This document shows, piece after piece, positions 25,140 to 33,982 of a DNA stretch of 34,435 nt. Below the pieces are notes generated by a model. It made no database searches, was not told where the DNA came from, and worked only from the letters and a program-made list of their open reading frames with translations. Position numbers and translations under genes: made by a program. The stretch covers positions 1 to 34,435 of the forward strand of contig JAEOTZ010000013.1 in NCBI GenBank assembly GCA_016839585.1. The letters run 5' to 3'. The DNA comes from Promethearchaeota archaeon (GTDB taxonomy: Archaea; Asgardarchaeota; Lokiarchaeia; Sigyniarchaeales; SOKP01). Positions within the stretch are counted from its first letter, which is position 1. The number at the start of each line of letters is the position of its first letter.

Positions 25140-25165
25140 ATAGTAGTTAAATTTTCTACTACTAT
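25140..25165. promoter_or_regulatory. 7-bp inverted repeat in the acyl-CoA synthetase/taw2 divergent promoter region
   Basis: ATAGTAG at 25140-25146 is matched by CTACTAT at 25159-25165 with a 12-base spacer. It lies 30 bases ahead of the synthetase start (25110) and 85 bases ahead of taw2. The position fits an operator for the synthetase gene, but the arms are short and AT-rich. Confidence 0.25.
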
Positions 25166-25250
25166 AATATGTTTGATATACTATTATATAATAATTTAAC
25201 TTGATTTATGTATAAGATCTTAATTGAATCAATGACATTTTTGATAATTA

Positions 25251-26108
25251 ATGGGTTTTAAAGATAAACTTAAGGAAAAGTTAAAAGGCTCTTTAACTGA
25301 AGAAGAACTATCTGTTCTTCCAAGGGGATTTCAAACCTTAGGAAAAGTTATAATTTTAAAATTAAATCCAAAATTATTTGAAAAAAGAGAGATTATTGGA
25401 AAAACTTATTTAAAATTATTTCCAAATATTAGATCCGTTTATATTAATTTAGGTAAAGTGGTAGGTGCATTTAGGGAACCAGAAAATATTGAATATATCG
25501 CAGGGGAGAATAATCCTATTGTTGAACATAAAGAACACGGAATAATTTATAGGTTTGATATAACAAAGATTATGTTTAGTAAGGGTAATATTAATGAAAG
25601 AAAGTATTTAGCAACTTTAGTTAAAGATGGAGAAATCATTATTGACATGTTTGCAGGTATAGGTTATTTTTCATTACCAATTGCAAAGCATTCATCAGCT
25701 GTAAAAATCTTTAGTATTGAAATCAACCCTGTTTCTTATAAATTCTTAATTGAAAATATAAAAATTAATCATCTAGAGGATATTATAATTCCAATTTTTG
25801 GTAATAGTAAAGAAGAAGTATTAAACCTTAGTAAATCAGGTACTAGAGCAGATAGAGTAGTAATGGGTGTTTTACCAGCGCCCAGAGACTTTATAAAGGA
25901 AGCTTTATCATTGACAAAAGATAATGGGACGATATTTCATTATGAAGGTGTAGTAAGTAAAAATGAGTTTACATCTCTTTTTGAAGAATTCAAGGAAGAA
26001 GCCAAAAAAATAGGCTTTAAATCTGAATTAAGGCAGCAAAGAATTATAAAAAGTTATGGTCCGAATTTATACCACACAGTATTGGATATACTTGCTTATA
26101 AAGAATAA
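25251..26108 (+). CDS. taw2: TYW2/Taw2-type tRNA wyosine aminocarboxypropyltransferase
   Basis: The 285-residue protein has the Trm5/TYW2 build: an N-terminal RNA-binding-type part, then RFDITKIMFSKGNINERK (101-118) and the SAM motif IDMFAGIGYFSLPIAK (131-146). The MFSKGN spelling is characteristic of TYW2/Taw2, while Trm5 methyltransferases have YFSPRL-type sequences. ADRVVMGVLPAPRDF near 200-214 takes the place of the Trm5 catalytic NLPxxA motif, again favouring TYW2. It would transfer the 3-amino-3-carboxypropyl group of SAM onto the tricyclic guanine at position 37 of tRNA-Phe. Trm5 activity cannot be fully excluded. It leads a plus-strand run that continues to 30138. Confidence 0.85.
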   Translation: MGFKDKLKEKLKGSLTEEELSVLPRGFQTLGKVIILKLNPKLFEKREIIGKTYLKLFPNIRSVYINLGKVVGAFREPENIEYIAGENNPIVEHKEHGIIYRFDITKIMFSKGNINERKYLATLVKDGEIIIDMFAGIGYFSLPIAKHSSAVKIFSIEINPVSYKFLIENIKINHLEDIIIPIFGNSKEEVLNLSKSGTRADRVVMGVLPAPRDFIKEALSLTKDNGTIFHYEGVVSKNEFTSLFEEFKEEAKKIGFKSELRQQRIIKSYGPNLYHTVLDILAYKE

Positions 26109-26232
26109 AATATTTATCTTGTATTAAAAAGTTCGATAATTTTATTTATTGAATAAAAGAACTAGATATTATAGAATATTAAGAAATGAAAAATTTGTAT
26201 TATTCGAAATCATAGTTAGGAATTGAATAAAA

Positions 26233-27492
26233 TTGCAAGAAATGATTACTATTGGTCTTGATTATAGTCATAATAATATATTAACGCTTGAAGCTTCAAG
26301 TTATGCTGATTTCACCCAATTTTTATTTACTTCTGGTTTTAAATTAGGCAAAGTTGAAGCTGGTTTTGATTTATTAGCCAATTTTGAAAAATATGATGCT
26401 ATTATCCTCTCAACACCAAAAAATATAAATTTAAGACCGGTTGAAATTGATAATCTTGAAAATTACGTAAAAAATGGAGGTAGTCTTCTAATCTTTAGTT
26501 CAAGTGGTGGGGATTTTACAACTAAGACAAATTTGAATGAATTAACTCGAAAATTTGGGTTTGAGTTTGAATCAGATGAAGTTAATGATTCGATGAATTA
26601 TGTTTTTCTTCAAAAAAGACCGATTCTAACTAAATTCAAGCCACATTTCATAACTGAACAAGTTAAAAAAATTGTTTTTTCTAGCTCTTGTTCAACCAAA
26701 GCTCTAGATTTTATAGATGATGAAAAAAATATAAAAATTGAAGAATTAGTCAGATTAGGATTAAATGGCTGGCGTAAGAAGTATGATGGAGAGACATGGA
26801 TTGAAGAGGACAGTCCTAAATTACCATTAATGGTTGTTGTTGAATATTTTAAGGGAAAAGTTGTAGCTTTTGGTAATTCAAGCATATTTTCTTCTTTAGG
26901 ACAAGAATATGGATTTACTGCTTTTGATAATGATATATTAATCGCAAATATTATAAGATGGCTGGTGATGGAAGTAGAATCTAAAGGAAAAATAATTACC
27001 GTAGAATTAGATTTGGATTTATTCTATTGGGGTAAAGAAATTATAGAAAAGGATAATTGGAGTAATTTCTCAGATCTTATTAATGTTGGTCTTAAAAATT
27101 TCAAAGACAATTATAATGATATAATAGATAAAATTAAAAAGATGAAAAAAGAAAAATTAGAAAAAAGAAAAGCTTATGAAAAAGCGAGGGTGAGAGAGGA
27201 AATTACTGACGAAAAAATCCTTGAAAAAATACCTGAACCTGTTAGAAAACGAGAAGATCTCGAAGATATTATGAGCGCAATAGAGGAGATTACTGGAGAA
27301 ACATATGAACTTTCTATTGATTTTGAAGATGAACAAGAAGAAGAAGAGATGAGTTTGCCATCAGGATTAACCTATACCAATGATGATATTTTAGAATTTG
27401 AAAAAGGTTATCCTAAAAAAGCTATATGGCATGGAAAGGCAACAAAAACTTTTATAGAGTGGTTACAAAAAAAGTATGAGGATTCAAGTTAG
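26233..27492 (+). CDS. GIFT-domain protein resembling the N-terminal part of IFT52
   Basis: The 419-residue protein (start TTG 26233 or, more likely, ATG 26242) opens with a Rossmann-like GIFT domain over about 245 residues: YDAIILSTP (54-62), EIDNLENYVKNGGSLLIF (71-88), the small-residue loop SSSGGD, LNELTRKFGFEFESD with a new strand, and finally KGKVVAFGNSSIFS and ANIIRWL. The same order is seen in IFT52 and in bacterial GldG-type proteins. A lysine/glutamate-rich coiled-coil linker (about 285-345), an acidic patch (363-373) and a short conserved-looking tail follow; IFT52 likewise has a linker and C-terminal partner-binding region. Function in archaea is unknown; protein-protein scaffolding is plausible. 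Confidence 0.65.
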   Translation: MQEMITIGLDYSHNNILTLEASSYADFTQFLFTSGFKLGKVEAGFDLLANFEKYDAIILSTPKNINLRPVEIDNLENYVKNGGSLLIFSSSGGDFTTKTNLNELTRKFGFEFESDEVNDSMNYVFLQKRPILTKFKPHFITEQVKKIVFSSSCSTKALDFIDDEKNIKIEELVRLGLNGWRKKYDGETWIEEDSPKLPLMVVVEYFKGKVVAFGNSSIFSSLGQEYGFTAFDNDILIANIIRWLVMEVESKGKIITVELDLDLFYWGKEIIEKDNWSNFSDLINVGLKNFKDNYNDIIDKIKKMKKEKLEKRKAYEKARVREEITDEKILEKIPEPVRKREDLEDIMSAIEEITGETYELSIDFEDEQEEEEMSLPSGLTYTNDDILEFEKGYPKKAIWHGKATKTFIEWLQKKYEDSS

Positions 27493-27564
27493 GAGAAACT
27501 TTTTTCTACTATCATAAAATAGAAATAAAATGAAATATTTTCTTATTCAGGTACTTCTATTAAC

Positions 27565-28974
27565 TTGATTATGGATGACTTTTTATTCGTTTTAGGAAGT
27601 AATTGGCAATTATCGTTAGCGGAACTTGATAATTGTCTCAAAAATTCAGAATTTAAAGGGAGGATAAAAGATTATTCTGCGAATATCGCGATAGTAGAGT
27701 TTGATAATTTGGTAAAAGAGAAATATTATGTAAATAAATTAATGGAACTTCAATTTATGTTAGGTGGTTGCCAAAAAATTGGTAAAATCTATGAATTTAT
27801 CAATATCCACACAATTTTCAATGCATTTCCATACATTATAGAGAATTTCAAAGAAGTAGAGAAAGCCAGAATCATAATATTAAAGATCATTGATAAAGTT
27901 CTTATCGAAATTTTTCCTAAAATCCAAAATGAAAGTCTTTTTTATGCTGTCTCTATTTACCCAAATCTTTTTGACGATGAATATTATTCGAAGATTTTGG
28001 TGAAACATTTTCTACCTTTCTTAAATAAAGAAATCATGGAGATTTTAATACAAAAAGGGGCACAAAAAGCGCTATATTATCAATATCCTGAAAAATATTT
28101 AAAATCAGGAAATTTAAATCCAATATTCCCCCATGTTGTAATTAAATATGGTTTACTAAACAAAGACAGAGCAGAAATAATATTTGGTTTTACTGAAGAG
28201 GGGTTGTATATTGCAAGAACTTTCACAACAGATGATCCCAATTTTAAGAGAAAAATTGATGAGGAAAGACCTTTTAAGGAGTTTAAAAGTAGTATATCTC
28301 CAAAATTAGCACTAACGATGCTGAATTTTTTAAACTTATTTGAAAAGCGAAAATCTAAAAAAATTCTAGATCCATTTGTTGGCAATGGGACAGTTTTGTT
28401 GTTTGCTTTATTACAGGATTTTCAAGTATATGGATCTGATAATAACATAAAAAAAGTAGAAAATTCAATCCGAAATATTAATTGGTTGTTAGAAGAATTA
28501 GAAGAACCTATTCCCCTTCTATTAAATGAAAGGATTAAGAGAACAGATGTTGAAAATTTATCTGAATTTTTTGAACCTAACTTTTTCGATGGTATCTGTA
28601 CTGAGCCTACATTAGGTCCTTATTACCATAAACAACCTTATTATAATCGGGTAAAAGAATTAATAGAAACTGAATTAGAGCCATTATATAAAGTAACCTT
28701 TAGAGAAGCATATAAGATATTAAAACATAATAGTAGAATCTGCATCGTCGCACCAATTTTTAGTACTATGGATGGAGGAGATACTCAAATAAATATCAAT
28801 AAAATTGCTATAAATTATAAATTTAAATCAATACCAATGATAGATGCTAATAGAATAATTAATAAATCAAATCAAAAGTTACAATTTCGAAAGCAGAGTA
28901 TGAGAAATCTAATTGATGCTAAAAAAGATCAAGTTATTAAAAGAAAAATTTATGTTTTCGAAAAAAAAAAGTAA
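27565..28974 (+). CDS. Trm11-like RNA/DNA methylase
   Basis: The 469-residue protein (ATG 27571 preferred over TTG 27565) has a C-terminal Rossmann methyltransferase domain like those of TrmG10/Trm11: RPFKEFKSSISPKLALTMLN leads into the SAM motif ILDPFVGNGTVLL (267-279) and GSDNNIKKVENS. The catalytic (N/D)PP(Y/F) motif is replaced by TEPTLGPYY (346-354), a variant seen in archaeal COG1041 relatives. The first 230 residues start with the FVLGSNWQLSLAELD module typical of the Trm11 N-terminus, but a THUMP domain is not clear. It probably modifies guanine N2 in tRNA. Endonuclease III follows after 8 bases. Confidence 0.78.
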   Translation: MIMDDFLFVLGSNWQLSLAELDNCLKNSEFKGRIKDYSANIAIVEFDNLVKEKYYVNKLMELQFMLGGCQKIGKIYEFINIHTIFNAFPYIIENFKEVEKARIIILKIIDKVLIEIFPKIQNESLFYAVSIYPNLFDDEYYSKILVKHFLPFLNKEIMEILIQKGAQKALYYQYPEKYLKSGNLNPIFPHVVIKYGLLNKDRAEIIFGFTEEGLYIARTFTTDDPNFKRKIDEERPFKEFKSSISPKLALTMLNFLNLFEKRKSKKILDPFVGNGTVLLFALLQDFQVYGSDNNIKKVENSIRNINWLLEELEEPIPLLLNERIKRTDVENLSEFFEPNFFDGICTEPTLGPYYHKQPYYNRVKELIETELEPLYKVTFREAYKILKHNSRICIVAPIFSTMDGGDTQININKIAINYKFKSIPMIDANRIINKSNQKLQFRKQSMRNLIDAKKDQVIKRKIYVFEKKK

Positions 28975-28982
28975 TCCAAACA

Positions 28983-29657
28983 TTGATGTTAATGGAATAT
29001 TCAGAAATCTTAGATAAAGTTGAGACCGCCTTAGAAGGAGAAGCACATTTAGATGAACTATCCCGGAAAAGACAAGATCCATTTAAAATTTTAATTTCAA
29101 CAATACTTTCAGCCAGAACTAGAGATGCTAACACTAGGGAAGCAACTGAAACTTTATTTGCGAAATTCAATACCCCCAAAAAAATAGCAGAGGCTAATGT
29201 TGAGATACTTGAACAATTGATCTATAAATCAGGTTTTTATAAAGTTAAGGCTGCTAGAATTAAAGAAGTGTCTCAAGTTTTATTAGATAAATACAATGGA
29301 GAAGTTCCTGATAATTTTAATGAATTAATGAGCCTTCCCGGGGTTGGTGCGAAAACTGCCAATTGCGTGCTTGTTTACGCCTTTAAAATTCCTGCAATAC
29401 CTGTTGATACACACGTACATAGAATTAGTAATCGAATTGGTTGGGTTAATACCCAGAATCCAGAAAAAACAGAAAAGGCATTAAAAGATCTTATTCCTAA
29501 GAATCAATGGATCAGATTGAACCGTATCTTCGTTAAATTTGGGCAGGAAATCTGCTTACCTAATAACCCCAAACATGAAATCTGCCCAATAGAAGATATA
29601 TGCCCGAAAGATTTTTCAATGGAATTAGCATTAAAAAAAAAAAGAGAAAAAACATAA
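28983..29657 (+). CDS. nth: Endonuclease III with a Cys-to-His change in the Fe-S loop
   Basis: The 224-residue HhH-GPD glycosylase has LPGVGAKTANCVL (118-130) with the catalytic Lys124 and VDTHVHRI with the catalytic Asp142. It excises oxidised pyrimidines and cuts the abasic strand. The usual [4Fe-4S] loop C-x6-C-x2-C-x5-C is present in spacing but reads C191-x6-H198-x2-C201-x5-C207, so the second ligand is a histidine (codon CAT). The cluster may bind one His or be lost. Possible starts are TTG 28983, ATG 28986 and ATG 28992. The 8-base gap to the methylase gene suggests one transcript. Confidence 0.92.
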   Translation: MMLMEYSEILDKVETALEGEAHLDELSRKRQDPFKILISTILSARTRDANTREATETLFAKFNTPKKIAEANVEILEQLIYKSGFYKVKAARIKEVSQVLLDKYNGEVPDNFNELMSLPGVGAKTANCVLVYAFKIPAIPVDTHVHRISNRIGWVNTQNPEKTEKALKDLIPKNQWIRLNRIFVKFGQEICLPNNPKHEICPIEDICPKDFSMELALKKKREKT

Positions 29658-29676
29658 AGATAAATTAATAAATAGA

Positions 29677-30138
29677 ATGGAAAAAAAGTATGATTCTTAT
29701 TGTGGATTATATTGTGGTGCTTGTGCAATCTTACTTTCGAATGAAAAAGGTGAAATTGAAAATGATGCTAAAAGTTGGAATATGAATGTTAAGGATGTTA
29801 GATGTTTTGGATGTAAAAGTAAAATAAATGCAATATATTGTAGAGATTGTGAATTTAAAACGTGTTGTGAATCCAAAAAAATTAATTTTTGCTTTCAATG
29901 TAATGAGTATCCTTGCTCAAAGCTTCTTGATTTCAAGAATGATAAATACTCACATCATTCCGTAGTATTAAAAAACCTTGAATTTATTCACCAAAAAGGT
30001 CTATTCAAATGGCTAAAAGATCAGGAAAAACGCTGGAAATGTGCTTCGTGTGGTACTAGGTTTACATGGTATGACGAGCTATGTGAAAAATGCGGTGAAA
30101 AACTATTTAATTGTGAAGCTGAAGAAAAAGAATTGTGA
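29677..30138 (+). CDS. DUF3795 cysteine-rich protein with C-terminal zinc ribbon
   Basis: The 153-residue protein carries 17 cysteines. The N-terminal YCGLYCGACAILL (8-20) is the hallmark of DUF3795, followed by CFGC (43-46), CRDC (55-58), CC (63-64), CFQC (72-75) and YPC (78-80), all expected to bind zinc or Fe-S. A separate ribbon follows at CASC (122-125) and CEKC (136-139); the spacing resembles zinc-ribbon or rubredoxin-like knuckles. No enzymatic function is known for DUF3795. It starts 19 bases after endonuclease III, so it may be co-transcribed, but functional linkage to repair is not shown. Confidence 0.82.
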   Translation: MEKKYDSYCGLYCGACAILLSNEKGEIENDAKSWNMNVKDVRCFGCKSKINAIYCRDCEFKTCCESKKINFCFQCNEYPCSKLLDFKNDKYSHHSVVLKNLEFIHQKGLFKWLKDQEKRWKCASCGTRFTWYDELCEKCGEKLFNCEAEEKEL

Positions 30139-30154
30139 ATATAAATTTCTTTTT

Positions 30155-30736
30155 TTAGTAATGTTCTAAATCTTTACCCTTCTGCTTAAAAATATATCCT
30201 AATAATACTCCTCCAATTAATCCGAACAAGTGAGCCCACAAATTAATCCCTGGTGCTAATGAAGTGGCTATAAAAAATAAGATATAAATAAGTGCAAGAA
30301 AAAGAAGAGATCTATCCTCAGTTACAACCAGAACAAATGTTGCACCTATTAACCCAAAAATTGCTCCTGAGGCTCCTAAACTTATGCTATCTAAAGGCAA
30401 CAAAATTAAAGAAAAGAGATTTCCAATTAATCCTGAAAGAAAATAGATAAAGATATATTCAAATTTCGAATAAACTCGACTATTCTCAATTGTTGCACCG
30501 AATAATAGTAGGCCGATCATATTTGAGAATAAATGAATAATATCTATATGAAGAAATATTGGTGTGAAAATTCTCCAAATTTCATGGTCTTCAATGATAT
30601 TTCTGTTTATTTGAACAAGGAGAATAAAATCCTCCGTTTGAATTAGGTTGAAAGTTATATAGCAAAAAATATTAATAAAAATTAGAAGTAATGTAATTTT
30701 AGCGTCCTTTAAGGATTCTGCATCTAAGAAAATCAT
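30155..30736 (-). CDS. Rhomboid-family intramembrane serine protease
   Basis: The 193-residue protein has six hydrophobic helices and the full rhomboid catalytic pattern: H63-x4-H68-x3-N72 in helix 2, GASG with Ser123 at helix 4, and His169 in the WAHLFGLIGG helix 6. It cuts single-pass membrane proteins inside the bilayer. Length and six-helix form fit the basic prokaryotic rhomboid. The N-terminal LFINIFCYITFNLI helix and the cytosolic basic tail FKQKGKDLEHY give the expected topology. It is convergent with the DUF3795 gene and divergent from the PCMT-family gene. Its substrates are unknown; the tail-anchored proteins of this window (4191, 7008) are only speculative candidates. Confidence 0.92.
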   Translation of the reverse strand: MIFLDAESLKDAKITLLLIFINIFCYITFNLIQTEDFILLVQINRNIIEDHEIWRIFTPIFLHIDIIHLFSNMIGLLLFGATIENSRVYSKFEYIFIYFLSGLIGNLFSLILLPLDSISLGASGAIFGLIGATFVLVVTEDRSLLFLALIYILFFIATSLAPGINLWAHLFGLIGGVLLGYIFKQKGKDLEHY

Positions 30737-30822
30737 GATTATGATGTTATATAGAAAATCTTAAAAATAATTATAACAAAATATAATAATTTAAATTGAC
30801 ATTATATTTTTAGTATCAAAAG

Positions 30823-32025
30823 TTGATTAATTTGGACAAAAGCGTAAAAATAAATGAAAAGAAAAGAAGGTTATTGGATTCTTTAGTTAAAAATAAGTTT
30901 CTAAGAGATAAGAGACTCTATAAAGCTTTTTTAGAAGTTCCCTTAGAAAAATTCATTCCAAAGAAATTCATGCCATACGCTAAACTTTATTACGATGTTC
31001 CAAATGTTTTTTATTACGATGAGAGTAATCCAAAAAGTTATAGAACAATTTCTGCTCCCCATATGATTTCCATCATGCTTCAAGGTTTAGCATTGGAGCC
31101 TTCTGATGATCTATTGATATTAGGGGCTAAAAGTGGATATATTTCTGCTCTCGCACACAAATTAGCACCTAAAGGTGAAATTATTGTACTTGAAGCAAAT
31201 TCAGATATAGCAAAAGTTACTTCTGAAAACTTAGAAAGATTGAAATTAGATAACAACATAACAGTAATAGTAAAAAATCCACTTCATGGCATGCCCGAAT
31301 TAAGCCCATGGCAGAAAATCTTAGTAACTGGAGCAATAAAACAATCAAAAATACATCCCTTATTAAAACAACTCGATCCTAATGATGGTGTCTTATATGC
31401 ACCAATTGGAGAAGATTTTGTTCAATTCTATACTCAAATCTTAAGGATGAATGAAGAATTCTTTGGAAAAAGACAACTTCAGGTAAGATTTACCCCTTTA
31501 GTAACTCAATTAGAATTGAATGAATTAGAATTAATAACTGATTTTGACGAATTGGAAATTAAAGAAGATCATTCCAAAATTGATCAAACTGAAAGAATAG
31601 AAGTAAAATACGCTTCAAAAATTTTTGAGGAAGTACAATTACAACCAGCGCCTGAATTCAAACCAGTTGATATTAAACAGCGCGATAATGTAATATCTCA
31701 TTTAGAAGATATAGAAAAAAATGTTAAGAATTTGAAAAAAGAAGGAGACATTGAAAAATGCTTTAATTGTGTTGAAGATATCGAATCTAACTTGGAAATT
31801 CTTAAAAACTATAAAAAAACTTTTGAAATAAAACTAAAAAAAATGCAAAATATGTTGAATCAGATAAGATCATATAATATAGTAAGAAAAGAATTAGAGA
31901 ATAGAGAATTAGATGATTCATCAGTTATAGACAAAAAAATTGAAATTATAAATAAGCAAATTGCAGAAATTAATAATCTACATGAAATATTGAGATATGA
32001 AATTGAGAGAATTAGATCTCTTTAG
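30823..32025 (+). CDS. PCMT-family methyltransferase with long coiled-coil tail
   Basis: The first about 225 residues belong to the protein-L-isoaspartate O-methyltransferase family: helical start, a YRTISAPHM motif (73-81) and the SAM motif DLLILGAKSGYISALA (96-111), though the classic GTGSGY is GAKSGY. Then come EIIVLEANSDI and PNDGVLYAPIG, again PCMT features. Residues 226-285 are acidic and probably flexible. From about 285 to 400 heptad-like Leu/Ile/Glu/Lys patterns predict a long coiled coil. Normal archaeal PCMTs stop near 220 residues. No ATG is near the N-terminus, so the TTG at 30823 (or 30832) is the start. The tail may drive dimer formation or docking to a partner. Confidence 0.8.
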   Translation: MINLDKSVKINEKKRRLLDSLVKNKFLRDKRLYKAFLEVPLEKFIPKKFMPYAKLYYDVPNVFYYDESNPKSYRTISAPHMISIMLQGLALEPSDDLLILGAKSGYISALAHKLAPKGEIIVLEANSDIAKVTSENLERLKLDNNITVIVKNPLHGMPELSPWQKILVTGAIKQSKIHPLLKQLDPNDGVLYAPIGEDFVQFYTQILRMNEEFFGKRQLQVRFTPLVTQLELNELELITDFDELEIKEDHSKIDQTERIEVKYASKIFEEVQLQPAPEFKPVDIKQRDNVISHLEDIEKNVKNLKKEGDIEKCFNCVEDIESNLEILKNYKKTFEIKLKKMQNMLNQIRSYNIVRKELENRELDDSSVIDKKIEIINKQIAEINNLHEILRYEIERIRSL

Positions 32026-32146
32026 ATTTTTTCTATGTTAATTTATTTTTAGTACTTTCTTTATAGGTTATAAATTATTATCATTACAATTCTTTAATCC
32101 AATAAAACATAAGTCCAACAGAAGAATAGAATACTAATTAAAAGGA

Positions 32147-32785
32147 CTAATTAACGTTTAAAAAGCCTACATATACTATTACAAGCGCAATAATTATTAA
32201 AAGAAGATTCATAGGAGTTGGAATAATTCGATTTGGTGTTTTCCTTTTATAGTCTTCATAGCTTTTGCCATACTTTGGAATCAAGACTAAATTTTCTTCA
32301 AGCATAGCATTAATTTCTAATATAATTAAAATTAAAAGACTTATTAATAAAGAAATAAATGAATCTGAGATTATGGCAGCTCCTATAAAAATAATACCCC
32401 ATGCTGAATATATAGGATGTCTTATTAGTTTAAAAATTCCATGAGTAATTAATTTAGAGCTAGTTTCATCTAATGCTTTAACCTTATATATTTTTCTTGC
32501 TCTTTTGGCAAAATTTATACCTATAATAATGAGTGTAATGCCAAATAAAGCGAAAAAGATCCAATACTGCTGAAAGTAACTAAAATTATTAGGGAACCAC
32601 AATATTAAAAAGCTTGAATTAATAATGGGTATTGGTACTATAGATAATGTCCATATTAGAGGAAATAATTTATAAAATACTTTAACTGATTTTCTTTCTT
32701 TATCCTTTACTTTTAGAAATAAGATCCAATAAAGCATAAGGTTGAAGATGAAAGTTATTATTAAAATAATCGTTATTAGGAGCAT
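32147..32785 (-). CDS. ICMT/PEMT-like integral membrane methyltransferase
   Basis: The 212-residue membrane protein shows about six hydrophobic helices and the C-terminal signature of isoprenylcysteine carboxyl methyltransferases and phospholipid methyltransferases: LIRHPIYSAWG (120-130), then a Glu-Glu pair in AMLEENLV (160-167), KYGKSYEDYKRKTPNRIIP (171-189). In this family the His and Glu/Tyr residues bind SAM. ICMT methylates the prenyl-cysteine end of processed CaaX proteins; bacterial relatives (NnrU, DUF1295) have other targets. The sequence cannot decide between protein and lipid as substrate. It stands alone between the PCMT-family gene and the UROD-like gene. Confidence 0.82.
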   Translation of the reverse strand: MLLITIILIITFIFNLMLYWILFLKVKDKERKSVKVFYKLFPLIWTLSIVPIPIINSSFLILWFPNNFSYFQQYWIFFALFGITLIIIGINFAKRARKIYKVKALDETSSKLITHGIFKLIRHPIYSAWGIIFIGAAIISDSFISLLISLLILIILEINAMLEENLVLIPKYGKSYEDYKRKTPNRIIPTPMNLLLIIIALVIVYVGFLNVN

Positions 32786-32859
32786 AGTGTTAATTAATGC
32801 AAAATTAAATTTATTTTAATGAATATCCATTCCGTTTTATAATTTCTGATATTGGTATA

Positions 32860-33942
32860 TCAATATTTCCCATATTTTTTAGCAGCACTTAGAAAGATTC
32901 TCAAATTTTTCAGTGGAATTTCTTTAAAAATTACAGTACTAGGACCTATGATGAAATGCCGATTTTCTTGTAAAGCGTTCATTAATCCTTTTACATGATC
33001 AACAATTTGTTCTTTAGTACCATAAGGAAGTATATAGCTGACATCACCAAAGCCAATAACGACAAAATCGGGAAAATTTTCATTAATAAAATATGGGTCT
33101 GCACCGCCTTCCCAACCTTGCAGACCTTGAAAACCTGCTTTTTGAAAAAGAGGGATTAATTCTGTAATATCACCATCAGTATGAATTTGAGGAATCATAC
33201 CTGCATCTAAAATAATAGATGTAATTTGTTTATAGCAAGAGGAAAAATCTTGATTCCAACGCTCCGGTGATATCATAGTTCTTCCTTTATATGCAACATC
33301 ATCTAAAATATTAACAACTTTTCCGCTCCCTCCAGTGGCTTCAATTAATCCTTTAATGTTAATTTCTGTAATCTCAGCATAAAACTTAATTAATTCTCTA
33401 TAAAGCCTTGTCCTTTTTTTAAAATTCTTGCTAAATAAAGTCATTCCCATACTTTTCCAAACTTTATCAAAAATACCATCAACGATTAACACTGGAAAAA
33501 TAATAGGTGATATCTTTTCATAATACTTGATTGCCTTTTTAATTTGTTCGCTTTTATCAACTCGCTTTAATGATGTGCGTAATTCTTCTAGTATTTCCAA
33601 ATTATGAATATATCCTCTTTGATAATAAGAAGATTTATGTATTACTTTTTGCCCATCTTCCCCTATTCTAATCTTTTTTCCTTTTCCATTATCAACCTTT
33701 ATCGATTTAATTTGGACGCTTGAAGGGAATGGGGCAAAAACAGAGTCAAATCCTAAAATTAGAGGTATAGTAAAATATAGAGAATTTAATGATTTTCCCC
33801 TATAGTTATTTGTCAACTCTTCCTTATGTTGGTTAATAAACTCCTCTCTTATATATTGGACATGTGTGGGGACTCTATCTAATTTATTTCTTCCTGAATC
33901 ATTATACACCGCAAGATAACGTGTACGAGCATTCATAATCAT
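32860..33942 (-). CDS. UROD/MtaA/CmuA-like methyltransferase-fold protein
   Basis: The 360-residue protein follows the uroporphyrinogen decarboxylase superfamily plan. It begins with RYLAVYNDSGRNKLDRVPTH, like the usual R-x9-DRxPxx start. In the C-terminal half, the QIHTDGD-ITELIPLFQKAGFQG stretch is the equivalent of the HxCG.dxxxll..l.e.G segment used for metal binding in MtaA/CmuA. Here the Cys is Asp, so the Zn-binding set may be altered. WEGGADP follows. No haem genes, corrinoid proteins or methanogenic methyltransferases are near. A methyl-transfer enzyme with unknown substrate is more likely than true UROD, since the substrate-binding residues of HemE are not evident. Confidence 0.75.
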   Translation of the reverse strand: MIMNARTRYLAVYNDSGRNKLDRVPTHVQYIREEFINQHKEELTNNYRGKSLNSLYFTIPLILGFDSVFAPFPSSVQIKSIKVDNGKGKKIRIGEDGQKVIHKSSYYQRGYIHNLEILEELRTSLKRVDKSEQIKKAIKYYEKISPIIFPVLIVDGIFDKVWKSMGMTLFSKNFKKRTRLYRELIKFYAEITEINIKGLIEATGGSGKVVNILDDVAYKGRTMISPERWNQDFSSCYKQITSIILDAGMIPQIHTDGDITELIPLFQKAGFQGLQGWEGGADPYFINENFPDFVVIGFGDVSYILPYGTKEQIVDHVKGLMNALQENRHFIIGPSTVIFKEIPLKNLRIFLSAAKKYGKY

Positions 33943-33982
33943 GAATCAATGAAAATAAAATAAAGAATTTAAATAAAAAAAA

